NCBI RefSeq assembly: GCF_000421965.1
Contig: NZ_ATAY01000014.1
Location: 19,069-83,068, forward strand
From: Ruminiclostridium papyrosolvens C7
GTDB taxonomy: Bacteria > Bacillota > Clostridia > Acetivibrionales > DSM-1351
DNA length: 64,000 nt
Reading direction: 5' to 3'
Made by a program: the position numbers and the translations under genes
In this document: positions 1-10,738 of the stretch, piece after piece
Layout: every line of letters begins with the position of its first letter
Numbering within the stretch: the first letter of the stretch is position 1
The notes under the pieces: generated by a model
Told to the model about the DNA's origin: nothing
The model's input: the letters and a program-made list of their open reading frames with translations, nothing else
The model's database searches: none

Positions 1-352
1 TACCAATGAGGTCAGTAATCTGATCACATTCAGCAGCACTTCTCTGGTCACACCAAATTATGGCATTTCTTAATACTTTGTCATCCTTATCCAGTAAAAC
101 GGCTCCATGCATCTGTCCGGACAATCCAACGCCCTTAACCTCTCTTTTATCAACGCCACTTTTTAACATGACATTATTTATACTTTCGCATGTGCCCTTC
201 CACCATTCTTCAGGATCCTGTTCAGCCCAGCCAAGGTTAGGCTGATAAAGAGGATATTCAACTGTAGAGCTTGCAACAGGCTTTCCAGCCTCATCAAATA
301 ATACTGTTTTTACACCCGATGTTCCTAGATCAATACCAATAAGAAAAGACAA
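1..352 (-). CDS. xylB: Xylulokinase (FGGY family), N-terminal part only
   Basis: The minus strand encodes the first 117 residues of an FGGY sugar kinase; the rest lies outside the window. It begins with the phosphate-binding segment IGIDLGTSGVKTVLFDE and continues with the GLSGQMHG and IIWCDQRS motifs typical of xylulokinase, which phosphorylates D-xylulose with ATP in the cytoplasm. The chosen start is a TTG at 352-350, eight bases after the Shine-Dalgarno sequence GGAGAGGGGG; no ATG fits the conserved N-terminus. A sigma-A promoter and a 33-bp palindrome lie directly upstream. Other FGGY kinases cannot be fully excluded from the N-terminus alone. Confidence 0.85.
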   Translation of the reverse strand, partial: MSFLIGIDLGTSGVKTVLFDEAGKPVASSTVEYPLYQPNLGWAEQDPEEWWKGTCESINNVMLKSGVDKREVKGVGLSGQMHGAVLLDKDDKVLRNAIIWCDQRSAAECDQITDLIG

Positions 353-373
353 TGTATAGTCCCCCTCTCCAAA

Positions 374-428
374 GTATACTTTATAATATTATATTATAAA
401 GTATACCAAGCTATGATAGTTTTGTCAA
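374..428 (-). promoter_or_regulatory. xylB promoter with palindromic operator over the -10 box
   Basis: On the minus strand TTGACA (428-423) and TATACT (405-400) are 17 bases apart, a near-consensus sigma-A promoter. An odd palindrome of 33 bp with 16-bp arms (GTATACTTTATAATAT on each side of one central base) spans 374-406 and covers the -10 box. The position is that of a repressor site controlling xylulokinase. The cognate regulator is not in the window. Confidence 0.75.
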
Positions 429-630
429 AATATATTTCGGTTTTATAACTTAGTTTTTGTACAAACTTTACAAAGAATCATAATCAAGGTATTCATGTTT
501 ATGGTTTGCAAATTTTTTATTTAAATACATAAATTTAATAAATAAAATCATTTATTTTAATATGCCTTATAAAAATAAAAAGGGCAGAACAATAAGTTCC
601 ACCCATACTATATTCAAAATATATTTTTAG

Positions 631-888
631 CTAATATAATGTTATCTCGAACCTGTCAAATTTAATTTCCTCACCGAAGTGATCGCCATTAAAACTGGTT
701 TTTCTATATAATCCAAAATCTGTGGTATTCTTTTTAAGCCAAATCGGAACTTCTATATCAAGTTTCTTGCAAACCTGAATAAGGCATTCCTCAAGTTGGT
801 CCCTGAAATCCTCGGATGTTCCCTGCGGTTCAGCCCACGCTTCATTTATGAGTTTTCCCTGCTTTATTATTCTGCCATAGAGCTTCAA
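631..888 (-). CDS. Conserved-looking hypothetical protein, 85 aa
   Basis: A short cytoplasmic protein with no signal peptide, membrane segment or motif that I recognise. Translation starts at a TTG (888-886) nine bases after AAGGGGAT. The composition is ordinary for a soluble protein (KLYGRIIKQGKLINEAW at the start, acidic middle, FDRFEITLY at the end). It stands alone between xylB and the branched-chain amino acid operon. No function can be given. Confidence 0.6.
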   Translation of the reverse strand: MKLYGRIIKQGKLINEAWAEPQGTSEDFRDQLEECLIQVCKKLDIEVPIWLKKNTTDFGLYRKTSFNGDHFGEEIKFDRFEITLY

Positions 889-991
889 TTGATTTGATCC
901 CCTTATATAATTAGTTTTTCTTTAATACTATTATACAGTAAATCAAAAAAAATACAGCCGACATTTAAACATATTTGTAAAAATTGTTATT

Positions 992-2563
992 CTAAATATC
1001 TGACTTCATTAGTTTGTGCTCTACCGAATCCACCAACGCTCGCCAGCTGGCTTCAATTATGTCGGAAGATACCCCCACAGTCGTCCAGACTTCCTGTCCA
1101 TCAGTAGTTTCTATCAGAACTCTAACCTTTGATGCAGTCGCAAAATTAGAATCAAGTACCCTAACCTTGTAGTCAGTAAGCTTCATTTCCGCTATTTTGG
1201 GATAAAACCTCTCCAAAGCTTTTCTTAAAGCTTTATCAAGTGCGTTTACAGGTCCGTCTCCTTCTGCTGCAGTTATCTCTGTCTGCTCTCCTACAACTAT
1301 TTTTATCATGGCAGATGAATTTACACTATTTATGGTTGGTTCATTTACTATAACTTTAAACTCTTTCAATTCAAAGAAAGATTTGTATTTACCAAGCATT
1401 TTCCGGATAACAAGTTCAAATGAACTTTCCGCACCTTCATACTGGTAACCCTCATACTCAAGCTCTTTCAATCTTTCAATTATTCTTTTGGTTTCAGAGG
1501 AATCCTTGGTTATAGTACTGTCTATTTTGTTTATGATGTTCATAACCGCACTTCTGCCTGCCACTTCGGACATAAGAATTACACGCTGATTTCCCACAAC
1601 CTCAGGATTTATCATTTCGTAGGCAGAAGTGTTCTTATTTACCGCATCAGCATGCATTCCAGCTTTGTGTGCAAATGCACAGTTTCCAACGAAAGGTGCT
1701 CTTTCGTCATGTATTATATTTGCAACCTCACTTACAAACCTTGCAGTAGGTGTAAGATAAGACATATTATCACTGGGTATACACTTATATCCCATCCTAA
1801 GCTGAAGGTTTGGGATAATTGTGCAAAGATTGGCATTCCCGCATCTTTCGCCAAAGCCGTTAATTGTTCCCTGTATCTGTACCGCTCCTGCCTCTACCGC
1901 AGAAATAGACCCTGCTACGGCCATTCCGTTATCATTGTGGCAGTGAATTCCAATTGCACAATCAACCGTTTCCCTTACTTTCTTTGTAATTCTGGCTATA
2001 TGGGAAGGCAGTCCTCCTCCCTTGGTATCACAAAGGCATATGATATCCGCTCCTGCATTACATGCCTTCTTCAAGGTTTCAATAGCATATTCGGGATTTG
2101 CATCATAACCGTCAAAAAAATGTTCCGCATCGTAAACAACAGTTTTTCCTTTTTCTTTTAAAAATTTGACTGTATCATATATCATATTAAGATTTTCGTC
2201 CAGAGTAGTTTTTAATATATCAGTAACCTGAAAATCCCAAGACTTTCCAAATACAGCTATCGCTTCGGTACCTGCATGTAGAAGAGATTGTATGTTCACA
2301 TCATCTTCTGCTTTTATATTTGCCCTTCTGGTTGACCCAAAAGCAATTATTTTGGACGTCCTCAATTTCATTTTTAATACTCTTTCAAAAAACTCAAGAT
2401 CTTTCGGATTTGAACCGGGATTACCCGCTTCAATGTAGTCAATACCCAGTTCATCAAGCTTTGAAACAATTTTCAGTTTATCCTCAACTGTAAATGATAT
2501 TCCCAGCGCCTGAGCCCCATCTCTCAAAGTTGAATCATACATGATTATTTTGTTATTCTCCAT
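992..2563 (-). CDS. cimA: (R)-citramalate synthase
   Basis: A 523-residue enzyme of the LeuA-like family that condenses acetyl-CoA with pyruvate to citramalate, the first step of threonine-independent isoleucine synthesis. The N-terminal TIM barrel starts with YDSTLRDGAQALGISFT, where the GAQA in place of GEQT distinguishes the citramalate/homocitrate-like subgroup from LeuA. HCHNDNGMAVA and NGFGERCGNAN carry metal and substrate residues. The C-terminal 150 residues form the LeuA-type allosteric domain. The start ATG follows AAAGGAG. It is the last gene of the ilvB-ilvN-ilvC-leuA-cimA run, separated from leuA by a terminator-like hairpin, so its expression may be reduced relative to leuA. Confidence 0.9.
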   Translation of the reverse strand: MENNKIIMYDSTLRDGAQALGISFTVEDKLKIVSKLDELGIDYIEAGNPGSNPKDLEFFERVLKMKLRTSKIIAFGSTRRANIKAEDDVNIQSLLHAGTEAIAVFGKSWDFQVTDILKTTLDENLNMIYDTVKFLKEKGKTVVYDAEHFFDGYDANPEYAIETLKKACNAGADIICLCDTKGGGLPSHIARITKKVRETVDCAIGIHCHNDNGMAVAGSISAVEAGAVQIQGTINGFGERCGNANLCTIIPNLQLRMGYKCIPSDNMSYLTPTARFVSEVANIIHDERAPFVGNCAFAHKAGMHADAVNKNTSAYEMINPEVVGNQRVILMSEVAGRSAVMNIINKIDSTITKDSSETKRIIERLKELEYEGYQYEGAESSFELVIRKMLGKYKSFFELKEFKVIVNEPTINSVNSSAMIKIVVGEQTEITAAEGDGPVNALDKALRKALERFYPKIAEMKLTDYKVRVLDSNFATASKVRVLIETTDGQEVWTTVGVSSDIIEASWRALVDSVEHKLMKSDI

Positions 2564-2629
2564 ATAATTTCTCCTTTCTTATAAAATAAATTAACCTGCC
2601 TTCCTCGGGAATATCAGGTATTCAAAGCT

Positions 2630-2662
2630 AAAAAAGCAGCCCTTAAAGGGGCTGCTTTTTTT
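2630..2662 (-). terminator. Hairpin between leuA and cimA
   Basis: A 12-bp perfect stem (AAAAAGCAGCCC with GGGCTGCTTTTT) and a 5-base loop, with T-rich flanks on both strands, form a strong intrinsic terminator inside the operon. It would terminate leuA transcripts, so cimA needs read-through or its own promoter. Confidence 0.8.
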
Positions 2663-2674
2663 ATCAAGCTCCCC

Positions 2675-4201
<1,527 letters not shown>

Positions 4202-4278
4202 ATTAATTCCCCCTTACATTCTCATATTCATAAATATCTAAAATTAAAATAAATTAATAAAATCAACAATTCTGTTTG

Positions 4279-4313
4279 TGAATTAGTAAGCTTATAAAAG
4301 CTATACTAATTCA
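4279..4313. repeat. Inverted repeat in the ilvC-leuA gap
   Basis: TGAATTAGTA (4279-4288) and TACTAATTCA (4304-4313) form a perfect 10-bp stem, with an inner AGCTT/AAGCT pairing. No T-run follows on the minus strand, so it is not an obvious terminator; it may be an mRNA processing or stability hairpin or an operator. Confidence 0.55.
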
Positions 4314-4341
4314 TCAAACATATTCTTTTTATATATTATTA

Positions 4342-5337
4342 TTACTTTTTCAACCAGCTCATCATTTTTCTAAGCTCTGCTCCTACTGTCTCCAACTGGT
4401 GTTCAGATTCATTTCTTCTCATTGATATAAAGTTTGCTCTTCCGGCTGCTTTATTTTCAATTATCCAGTTGGCAGCGAACTTACCATCCTGAATTTCTTT
4501 AAGCACCTTTTTCATTTCTTTTCTGGTTTCGTCTGTGATTATTCTCTTTCCTGTTACATAATCACCGTATTCTGCAGTGTCACTAATGGAATATCTCATT
4601 TCGCCGAAGCCGCCCTGATTGATAAGGTCTACAATCAGCTTCATTTCATGTATACACTCAAAGTAAGCTATTTCAGGCTGATATCCTGCTGCAACCAATG
4701 TTTCAAAACCGGCCTTCATTAATTCTGTTACACCGCCGCAAAGTACAGCCTGTTCACCGAACAAGTCGGTTTCTGTCTCTTCTCTGAAGGTTGTTTCAAG
4801 TATCCCTGCTCTGCCTGCTCCAATGCCGGAAGCATATGCCAAAGCGTATTCCTTTGCTTTTCCGGAAGCATCCTTTTCAACTGCAATCAGTGCAGGAACA
4901 CCTCTTCCTTCCTTGTACTGACTTCTTACAGTGTGGCCAGGGCCCTTTGGTGCAACCATGATTACATCGACATCAGCCGGAGCAACTATCTGCTTGAAGT
5001 TTATATTGAAGCCGTGTGCAAACATAAGGATGTTACCTGCTTCAAGGTTAGGTGCTATACACTCTTCATACATTGCCGCCTGTTTTTCGTCAGGAATGAG
5101 AATCATTATGATTTCAGCCATTTTCGCTGCCTCTGCGGTATCATAAACCTTCAACCCGTCAGCCTCAACCTGCTTTCTTCTTGCAGACGTCGGAGTAAGT
5201 CCTACTATTACATTAACTCCGCTGTCCTTTAGGTTTTGTGCATGTGCGTGCCCCTGACTTCCGTATCCTATAACCGCTACTGTTTTTCCCTCCAGTAGTT
5301 TCAAATTGCAGTCACTGTCATAATACATTTTTGCCAT
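4342..5337 (-). CDS. ilvC: Ketol-acid reductoisomerase (class I)
   Basis: A 331-residue enzyme converting acetolactate or acetohydroxybutyrate to the dihydroxy acids of valine, leucine and isoleucine synthesis, using NAD(P)H and Mg2+. [15 protein letters not shown] is the dinucleotide-binding loop; the knotted C-terminal domain carries the metal ligands in [12 protein letters not shown] and [10 protein letters not shown]. The length is normal for the short class I form. The ATG is preceded by GGGAGGCTTAAGAAT. It follows ilvN in the operon after a 64-base gap. Confidence 0.95.
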   Translation of the reverse strand: MAKMYYDSDCNLKLLEGKTVAVIGYGSQGHAHAQNLKDSGVNVIVGLTPTSARRKQVEADGLKVYDTAEAAKMAEIIMILIPDEKQAAMYEECIAPNLEAGNILMFAHGFNINFKQIVAPADVDVIMVAPKGPGHTVRSQYKEGRGVPALIAVEKDASGKAKEYALAYASGIGAGRAGILETTFREETETDLFGEQAVLCGGVTELMKAGFETLVAAGYQPEIAYFECIHEMKLIVDLINQGGFGEMRYSISDTAEYGDYVTGKRIITDETRKEMKKVLKEIQDGKFAANWIIENKAAGRANFISMRRNESEHQLETVGAELRKMMSWLKK

Positions 5338-5401
5338 ATTCTTAAGCCTCCCAATATTTTAATCATTGCAATTCTATATAATTGCATTGTTTTTATGTTG
5401 A

Positions 5402-5914
5402 CTATATTTCTTCCGTACTTCCTGCCTTAATATACTTATTGCCTCTTTCAATGGCAATTGTACCTGTTCTTACGATTTCCTTTATACCAAACTGCCTGAG
5501 CATATCCTCAAGAGCCCTGACTTTATCACCGGAACCTGATATTTCAACTGTTAATGTATTTTTTGATACATCTACAATTTTTGCTCTGAATATTTCAACT
5601 ATCTGCACTATTTCAGACCTTGTAGAGGATGTTGCATTAACCTTTATCAGAGCAAGTTCACGGCTGACGGATTCAGAATTTTCCAAAGCCCTTATCTTGA
5701 TTATGTCAATTAACTTATTAAGCTGCTTGCTTACCTGCTCAACGGTATATTCGTCTCCGTCAACTACAATAGTCATTCGTGATACTTCAGGATTCTCTGT
5801 TACCCCTACTGCAAGGCTATCAATGTTGAACCCCCTCCTGCTGAATAAACCTGCTACTCTGGACAATACTCCGGAGCGGTTTTCAACCAGTACAGAAAGT
5901 GTATGCTTCGCCAT
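5402..5914 (-). CDS. ilvN: Acetolactate synthase small (regulatory) subunit
   Basis: A 170-residue regulatory subunit of acetohydroxyacid synthase. The N-terminal ACT domain (LSVLVENRSGVLSRVAGLF, residues 6-24) binds valine and confers feedback inhibition; a second ACT-like domain follows. The length matches IlvN/IlvH proteins of Firmicutes. It begins 18 bases after the ilvB stop, with GGGGGAATAAGAA before the ATG, as expected for co-translated subunits. Confidence 0.93.
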   Translation of the reverse strand: MAKHTLSVLVENRSGVLSRVAGLFSRRGFNIDSLAVGVTENPEVSRMTIVVDGDEYTVEQVSKQLNKLIDIIKIRALENSESVSRELALIKVNATSSTRSEIVQIVEIFRAKIVDVSKNTLTVEISGSGDKVRALEDMLRQFGIKEIVRTGTIAIERGNKYIKAGSTEEI

Positions 5915-5932
5915 TTCTTATTCCCCCTCTGT

Positions 5933-7555
5933 CTAAACCGTTTCTTCTTCAGGATCAATACTACATTCCAGCAGATATACATTATCATCAGCAAGGAATC
6001 TGTCCAATGCACTGTCAATCTGCGAATTACAGGATATTCTTTCAGATTTGAATCCATAGGCTTCCGCTATTTTAACGAAATCAGGATTATCATCAAGAAA
6101 TACCTGTGAATATCTCTTTTTATATTTGTTCTTCTGTATTTCTCGAACCATACCAAGCCTGTTGTTATTGAGTATGAGGATTTTTACTCCCAGCCTGTTC
6201 TGCTTTATGGTACCCATCTCCGGCATTGACATCTGAAAACTTCCGTCACCGCCTATAACAACTACCGTACTGTCAGGTTTGCCTGTCTTGGCTCCGATGC
6301 CCGCCGGAAGGCCATAGCCCATAGTTCCCAATCCCCCTGAGGTAATAAAAGAACCCGGTTTTCTTGCAATAAAATTGTTTGCGGCCCATATCTGATTCTG
6401 TCCGACTTCCGTAACTACTATTGCGTCATCATTAAGTCTTTTTGAAAGTTCAGCTATAAGCTTCTTAGGGTTTACATAACTGCTTTTCTCCGTTAATTCA
6501 ACTTTATTCTTTTTAACAGCCTGTTGCAGACTATCGAGCCATTGTGAAGTATTACAGTTTTGAATAGACTTATATAAGTCCTCAACAATCAATCCGGCAT
6601 CTCCTACCACAGGTATCGTGGTACTTACATTTTTCCCTATCTCGGCAGGGTCAATGTCAATATGAATTATTCTAGCCTTTTCAGCTATCTTGCCGGCTGT
6701 TCCCAAAGCACGATCTCCCACTCTGGCCCCGATTATTATAAGGAGGTCAGTGTTATGTACCGCATAGTTGGCTGCATATACTCCATGGGAACCTAACATT
6801 CCTAAATTCAAAGGATGGCCTACCGGGATTGAGCCGATTCCCATTAACGTTGTCACTACAGGTATTTGATACTTCTCTGCAAGCCTTGTCATTATTTCCG
6901 AAGCCTTTGCAGAAATAACTCCCCCTCCTGCACAAATAACCGGCCTTTGTGAGCCCGAAACCGCCTCAGCAATCTTTTTTATCTGCTGGGGATGACCTTT
7001 GTAATTTGGCTTATATCCCTTAATATCTACCTCATTTGGATATCTGAAATCAAGTATATCTGTCTGTATGTCCACAGGTACATCTATCAGTACTGGCCCA
7101 GGCCTACCGGTAGATGCAATATGGAAAGCTTCTTTTACTATTCTGGGTAAATCCTTGACGTTTTTTACCAAGTAATTATGCTTGCAGAAGGGTTCTGTAG
7201 CTCCAGTAATGTCTGCCTCCTGAAACACATCCCTGCCTATCAGATCAAGGGATACCTGCCCTGTAATAGCTACCATTGGAATTGAATCCGAATATGCAGT
7301 TGCAATCCCTGTTATAAGGTTTGTCGCACCGGGCCCCGAGGTAGCCACACACACTCCTGTTTTTCCGGTAACTCTTGAATATCCGCTGGCAGCATGTGCT
7401 GCTCCCTGCTCGTTTCTTGTAAGTGTGTGATTGATATCTGAATCCAGCAGTGCATCATAAAATGGACAGATTGCCGCACCGGGATATCCGAAAATTGTAG
7501 TTACGTTTTCCAACTCAAGTGCCTTTACCAATGCTTGAGCTCCTGTTATTTTCAA
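5933..7555 (-). CDS. ilvB: Acetolactate synthase large (catalytic) subunit
   Basis: A ThDP-dependent enzyme making acetolactate or acetohydroxybutyrate from pyruvate. Visible are the N-terminal catalytic Glu region (TTIFGYPGAAICPFYDAL), the central FAD/ADP domain and the ThDP motif GGDGSFQM...NNNRLGM in the C-terminal third. The frame is open further upstream, but that extension would lie in the T-box terminator. I place the start at the TTG at 7555-7553, seven bases after AAAGGAGG, giving 540 residues, the family norm. It is the first gene of the branched-chain operon. Confidence 0.93.
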   Translation of the reverse strand: MKITGAQALVKALELENVTTIFGYPGAAICPFYDALLDSDINHTLTRNEQGAAHAASGYSRVTGKTGVCVATSGPGATNLITGIATAYSDSIPMVAITGQVSLDLIGRDVFQEADITGATEPFCKHNYLVKNVKDLPRIVKEAFHIASTGRPGPVLIDVPVDIQTDILDFRYPNEVDIKGYKPNYKGHPQQIKKIAEAVSGSQRPVICAGGGVISAKASEIMTRLAEKYQIPVVTTLMGIGSIPVGHPLNLGMLGSHGVYAANYAVHNTDLLIIIGARVGDRALGTAGKIAEKARIIHIDIDPAEIGKNVSTTIPVVGDAGLIVEDLYKSIQNCNTSQWLDSLQQAVKKNKVELTEKSSYVNPKKLIAELSKRLNDDAIVVTEVGQNQIWAANNFIARKPGSFITSGGLGTMGYGLPAGIGAKTGKPDSTVVVIGGDGSFQMSMPEMGTIKQNRLGVKILILNNNRLGMVREIQKNKYKKRYSQVFLDDNPDFVKIAEAYGFKSERISCNSQIDSALDRFLADDNVYLLECSIDPEEETV

Positions 7556-7589
7556 TGGCAATCCTCCTTTTTTACTATAGGTTATACTC

Positions 7590-7923
7590 AGATTAGTTAT
7601 AAAAAACCCCTCATCTCTGCTATTACGCAGGGACGAGGGGATAATTCCACCGTGGTACCACCCTGATTTGATGCAGTTTATAAACTGCATCCTCAGTGAG
7701 CAACCGGACGCGTGTCCGTGCTCCATAGCTATATCGTTGCCAACGCCGATACTTAATCAAGTTGAATCTTTGGGTATCGGGCCTCCGGAATGAGTTATAC
7801 ATGTATTTACTGTACCGTCTTCCACCAACCGCCGGCTCTCTTTAACAAATCAATACATCTTGTTTTCCATCATAAGCTATATTATGATAATTAATTCTTA
7901 CAAAAGTTGTAAGTCTTGGTTTA
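7590..7923 (-). ncRNA. T-box riboswitch leader of the ilv-leu operon
   Basis: On the minus strand the conserved T-box AGGGTGGTACCACGG (around 7650-7664) precedes a terminator stem (7601-7640: CCCCTC... pairing with GAGGGG, followed by TTTTTT). Stem I elements (AGAGAG about 7840, GGTGGAAGACGG) lie further upstream. The likely specifier triplet is CTC (7794-7792) in AACTCATTCCGGAGG, decoded as leucine; this mirrors the leuS leader in this window. Uncharged leucine tRNA would favour the antiterminator and allow ilvB transcription. Confidence 0.9.
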
Positions 7924-7929
7924 GAAATA

Positions 7930-7958
7930 ATTATAGCATCATATTTATAGAGCGTCAA
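7930..7958 (-). promoter_or_regulatory. Sigma-A promoter of the ilv-leu operon
   Basis: TTGACG (7958-7953), a 17-base spacer and TATAAT (7935-7930) on the minus strand. The predicted start near 7923 gives a leader of about 370 nt, which fits the T-box. Confidence 0.75.
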
Positions 7959-8032
7959 TAAAAGGCATTTAACGTTTTCTGACCAGTTTAGCTTGAGTTT
8001 TTAATGTTTTATGTTGTTGGGTAAATCGCAGC

Positions 8033-9592
8033 TCATAATCCTGAATATTCAAATAAATCAAAATCTGCCGTATTTCTGCTGTCATAACCATTGCTGCTGG
8101 CGAACATCCCTACATATGTCCCAATAAATCCCCCTGCTACATCAGTACTCAGTATTCTTCCGTCTACATTGAAAGCCAGTTCTATAAGCTGATTTTCATC
8201 CCCGAAGTAAAAGCTGTAATCCTGTCCGCATGCCTGAACTACCATATGAATACGTTTGTGCGTAATTTCCTTTTGAGCAATGATGCTTTCCTTTCCGTCA
8301 GTACATACGACCAGCCTTATTATATTTTTCTCACCAGAGCGGGTACACTCTAACCTCATATGATAATTGTTATTTTGTATTACTAATATGCCTGCCGCTT
8401 CATTTTTGTTCTCAGGGGAAAACTCCATTATTGTTTTGGCCCGAAAATTAATATGCTGCTGGCGCCTGCCAATATAGCCGGGGTTTTTCTGCTCAGTTAT
8501 TTTTACAGGTCTCAGCTTTAACCTTAAATGCCCCGGTCGGTCGGTAAGGCTGTAAAAGTTTTCTCTTGGAGTGCGTACAAAATTCCATTCAAACCCAAGC
8601 TTTTCATTGTCAAAATGGTCACAAGCCGTTACTTCAACCGGATTATCCGAAGGAAGCTTAGGTCTTTCATACGTAAACTCGACTTTTCCGCTTAAAGGAC
8701 TTACTACCGGCCAGCCATCTTCCCATGTAACGGGAATAAGAAATGTTTCACGGCCAAGGTTTCTGTAGTATCCTCCATACGGCCTTGATGCCAGCGCTAC
8801 CATCCACCACTCGCCGTTTTGGGTTTCAATAAGGTCGGCATGGCCTACATTTGCAATAGGGTATTTTCTTCCCAAATGCCTGTGGGTAAGAATAGGATTT
8901 CCTTTGCAACCCTCATACGGGCCTGTTATACATTTGCTTCTGGCAATTGTAACCGAATGGTGATAGTCTGTACCACCTTCAGCAATCATAAGATAATAAT
9001 AGCCGTTAATTTTATATATATGTGGTCCTTCAGGCCACACAGCATTCTTCATTGCGCCTCTCCACAAGCCATATCTCGGGCCTGTCAGCTGCATCTTCCC
9101 AGTGTCCAGTTCCCGCATCCAGATTTCGTTGTCTCCATAGTAGGTTCCATCAGGTGCATCATTGGTCCCCATAAAATATATCTTTCCGTCATCATCAAAG
9201 AAAAGTGACGGGTCTATGCCGGGTGCATCTTCTAGCCAGTATGGTTCTGACCAAGGGCCTTCCGGTTTTTCCGCTGTTATTATAAAGTTGCCCTTTTTCC
9301 CTACGTTGGTACATGCTATATAAAACAAGCCTTTATTATATCTGATGGTTGGAGCATATATCCCTTGGGATTGTTCAAGTTCATCTAAGTTAAGCTGAGT
9401 CGTTCTCTCTAGGGCATGTCCTATTTGTTTCCAGTTAACTAAATCCTTGCTGTGGAAAATCGGCAGTCCCGGAAAATATGTAAAGCTTGATGTAACAAGG
9501 TAATAGTCATCGTTTACACGGCATATTGACGGATCCGGATAAAACCCCGGCAATATGGGATTACTGAAATAATTACAATCTTTTTTTGTCAA
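8033..9592 (-). CDS. GH43 family beta-xylosidase / arabinofuranosidase, intracellular
   Basis: A 519-residue glycoside hydrolase of family 43. The five-bladed propeller holds the expected acids: D20 in GFYPDPS (base), an Asp in PGIDPSLFF near 127 and the acid Glu in WPEGPHIY near 188. The C-terminal 200 residues form the beta-sandwich found in XynB-type xylosidases. The start is the TTG at 9592-9590, eight bases after GGGAGG; an upstream in-frame ATG adds 25 non-conserved residues. There is no signal peptide, so it would act on imported xylo-oligosaccharides, feeding the xylulokinase encoded nearby. Xylosidase versus arabinofuranosidase activity cannot be settled from sequence. Confidence 0.9.
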   Translation of the reverse strand: MTKKDCNYFSNPILPGFYPDPSICRVNDDYYLVTSSFTYFPGLPIFHSKDLVNWKQIGHALERTTQLNLDELEQSQGIYAPTIRYNKGLFYIACTNVGKKGNFIITAEKPEGPWSEPYWLEDAPGIDPSLFFDDDGKIYFMGTNDAPDGTYYGDNEIWMRELDTGKMQLTGPRYGLWRGAMKNAVWPEGPHIYKINGYYYLMIAEGGTDYHHSVTIARSKCITGPYEGCKGNPILTHRHLGRKYPIANVGHADLIETQNGEWWMVALASRPYGGYYRNLGRETFLIPVTWEDGWPVVSPLSGKVEFTYERPKLPSDNPVEVTACDHFDNEKLGFEWNFVRTPRENFYSLTDRPGHLRLKLRPVKITEQKNPGYIGRRQQHINFRAKTIMEFSPENKNEAAGILVIQNNNYHMRLECTRSGEKNIIRLVVCTDGKESIIAQKEITHKRIHMVVQACGQDYSFYFGDENQLIELAFNVDGRILSTDVAGGFIGTYVGMFASSNGYDSRNTADFDLFEYSGL

Positions 9593-9709
9593 ATATAACG
9601 CCTCCCTACAGAAATATTTATTTTGAGTATCCGGAAATGTATCATCCCCGAAATAAGGATGATACATTTCAATAAGGATAGTTTAGCACAGTTTATAAGT
9701 ATTTTTCAT

Positions 9710-10069
9710 TTATTGTCCTATAATTTCCAAAAACCTATCCTTGGATATATAATTTGTTTCCTCTATCAAGGCTCCGTTTTTGTAGAACCTTAAATAAGGT
9801 ATCTCTGAATTTCCCAGCTGCTCCTCCTTGAAGGTTTTGAATTCTTCAAAATAGTCGGTGGTATTATACACTAACTCATATACATCAATATCCACTATAA
9901 TATCCGTACTATCATATAACCATGTTTTCAGCGCCTGCCACTGGGGACACCAATCCTGTGTTAATATTATAAGTACTATTTCCTTTGAAGCTGTTATACT
10001 CTTGTCAAAATCCCCGTTCTGTATAGCATTTAAAGCCTGTTCCTTTTGTATTTCTGCTTTATTTATCAT
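9710..10069 (-). CDS. Thioredoxin-fold protein with a single active-site cysteine
   Basis: A 119-residue protein with the thioredoxin pattern: beta-strand IVLIILTQDWCPQW followed by a helix, a cis-proline segment EIPYLRFYKNGALIEE and a C-terminal helix. C41 is the first cysteine of the usual CxxC, but the second is replaced by Trp (WCPQW), so classical dithiol-disulfide exchange is unlikely. The first 30 residues are helical. It lies between the GH43 gene and tadA on the same strand. Its substrate is unknown. Confidence 0.75.
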   Translation of the reverse strand: MINKAEIQKEQALNAIQNGDFDKSITASKEIVLIILTQDWCPQWQALKTWLYDSTDIIVDIDVYELVYNTTDYFEEFKTFKEEQLGNSEIPYLRFYKNGALIEETNYISKDRFLEIIGQ

Positions 10070-10105
10070 AAGTTCCCGTCCTTTAATGTAGTATGTCCTT
10101 ATTTA

Positions 10106-10561
10106 TTATTTTCTTAGCTGCTTAAAAAATTCTGTTAATATATTTCCACATTCCTCGAACATTAATCCATATACTACATCAACCCTGTGATTAAATTGCG
10201 AAACTCTGAATAAATCCACCACTGACCCTGCAGCACCCGCCTTTTTGTCCATTGCTCCTATATAAAGAGTCTTTATCCTTGATTGAATGATAGCACCTGC
10301 ACACATGGAACACGGCTCCAGAGTAACATACATGTCACATCCGTCCAGTTTCCAGGTTCCAAGCTCCTTTGCAGCTTCTTTCAAAGCCTCTATTTCGGCA
10401 TGGGATGTTACATCTAGCTTTTCTTCCTTTTGATTACGACCCCATGCTATAATCTCTCCATCCTTCACAATAATCGCTCCTACCGGGGATTCACCCTTTT
10501 CATATGCCTCTTTTGCTTGTTCAATTGCCGCAAGCATAAATTTCTCGTTTCTGGTGTACAT
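10106..10561 (-). CDS. tadA: tRNA-specific adenosine deaminase
   Basis: A zinc deaminase converting adenosine-34 to inosine in tRNA-Arg(ACG). H54 and E56 (HAEIEAL) and C84/C87 (PCSMCAG) form the zinc site. The start is ATG at 10561-10559, preceded by GGAGG at eight bases. An earlier ATG overlaps the Shine-Dalgarno sequence and would add five residues. At 151 residues it has the normal bacterial TadA length. It is encoded upstream of and co-oriented with the thioredoxin-fold gene. Confidence 0.93.
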   Translation of the reverse strand: MYTRNEKFMLAAIEQAKEAYEKGESPVGAIIVKDGEIIAWGRNQKEEKLDVTSHAEIEALKEAAKELGTWKLDGCDMYVTLEPCSMCAGAIIQSRIKTLYIGAMDKKAGAAGSVVDLFRVSQFNHRVDVVYGLMFEECGNILTEFFKQLRK

Positions 10562-10738
10562 TCCGGGTACCTCCATTAGTAGTATTTCATATTCAATACT
10601 ATATATTATAACTCCGGAGGTACGGAATTAAATATTTTTATAAGTCAGTACCATAACGAAATTATAAACATATTATGTTATCAGAATGTCAGCTTTTTTT
10701 AAGCTGCGTTAGTATTTGTATAAAAAGGAGACGTATAC

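Noticed and set aside
1652..2161. A 169-codon plus-strand frame opposite cimA.
   Set aside because: It lies entirely within the well-supported cimA gene on the other strand, is Cys-rich and low in sense, and has no ribosome site.
5933..7726. The longer open frame of ilvB extending into the leader.
   Set aside because: The extra 57 codons run through the T-box and terminator. The TTG at 7555 has a proper ribosome site.
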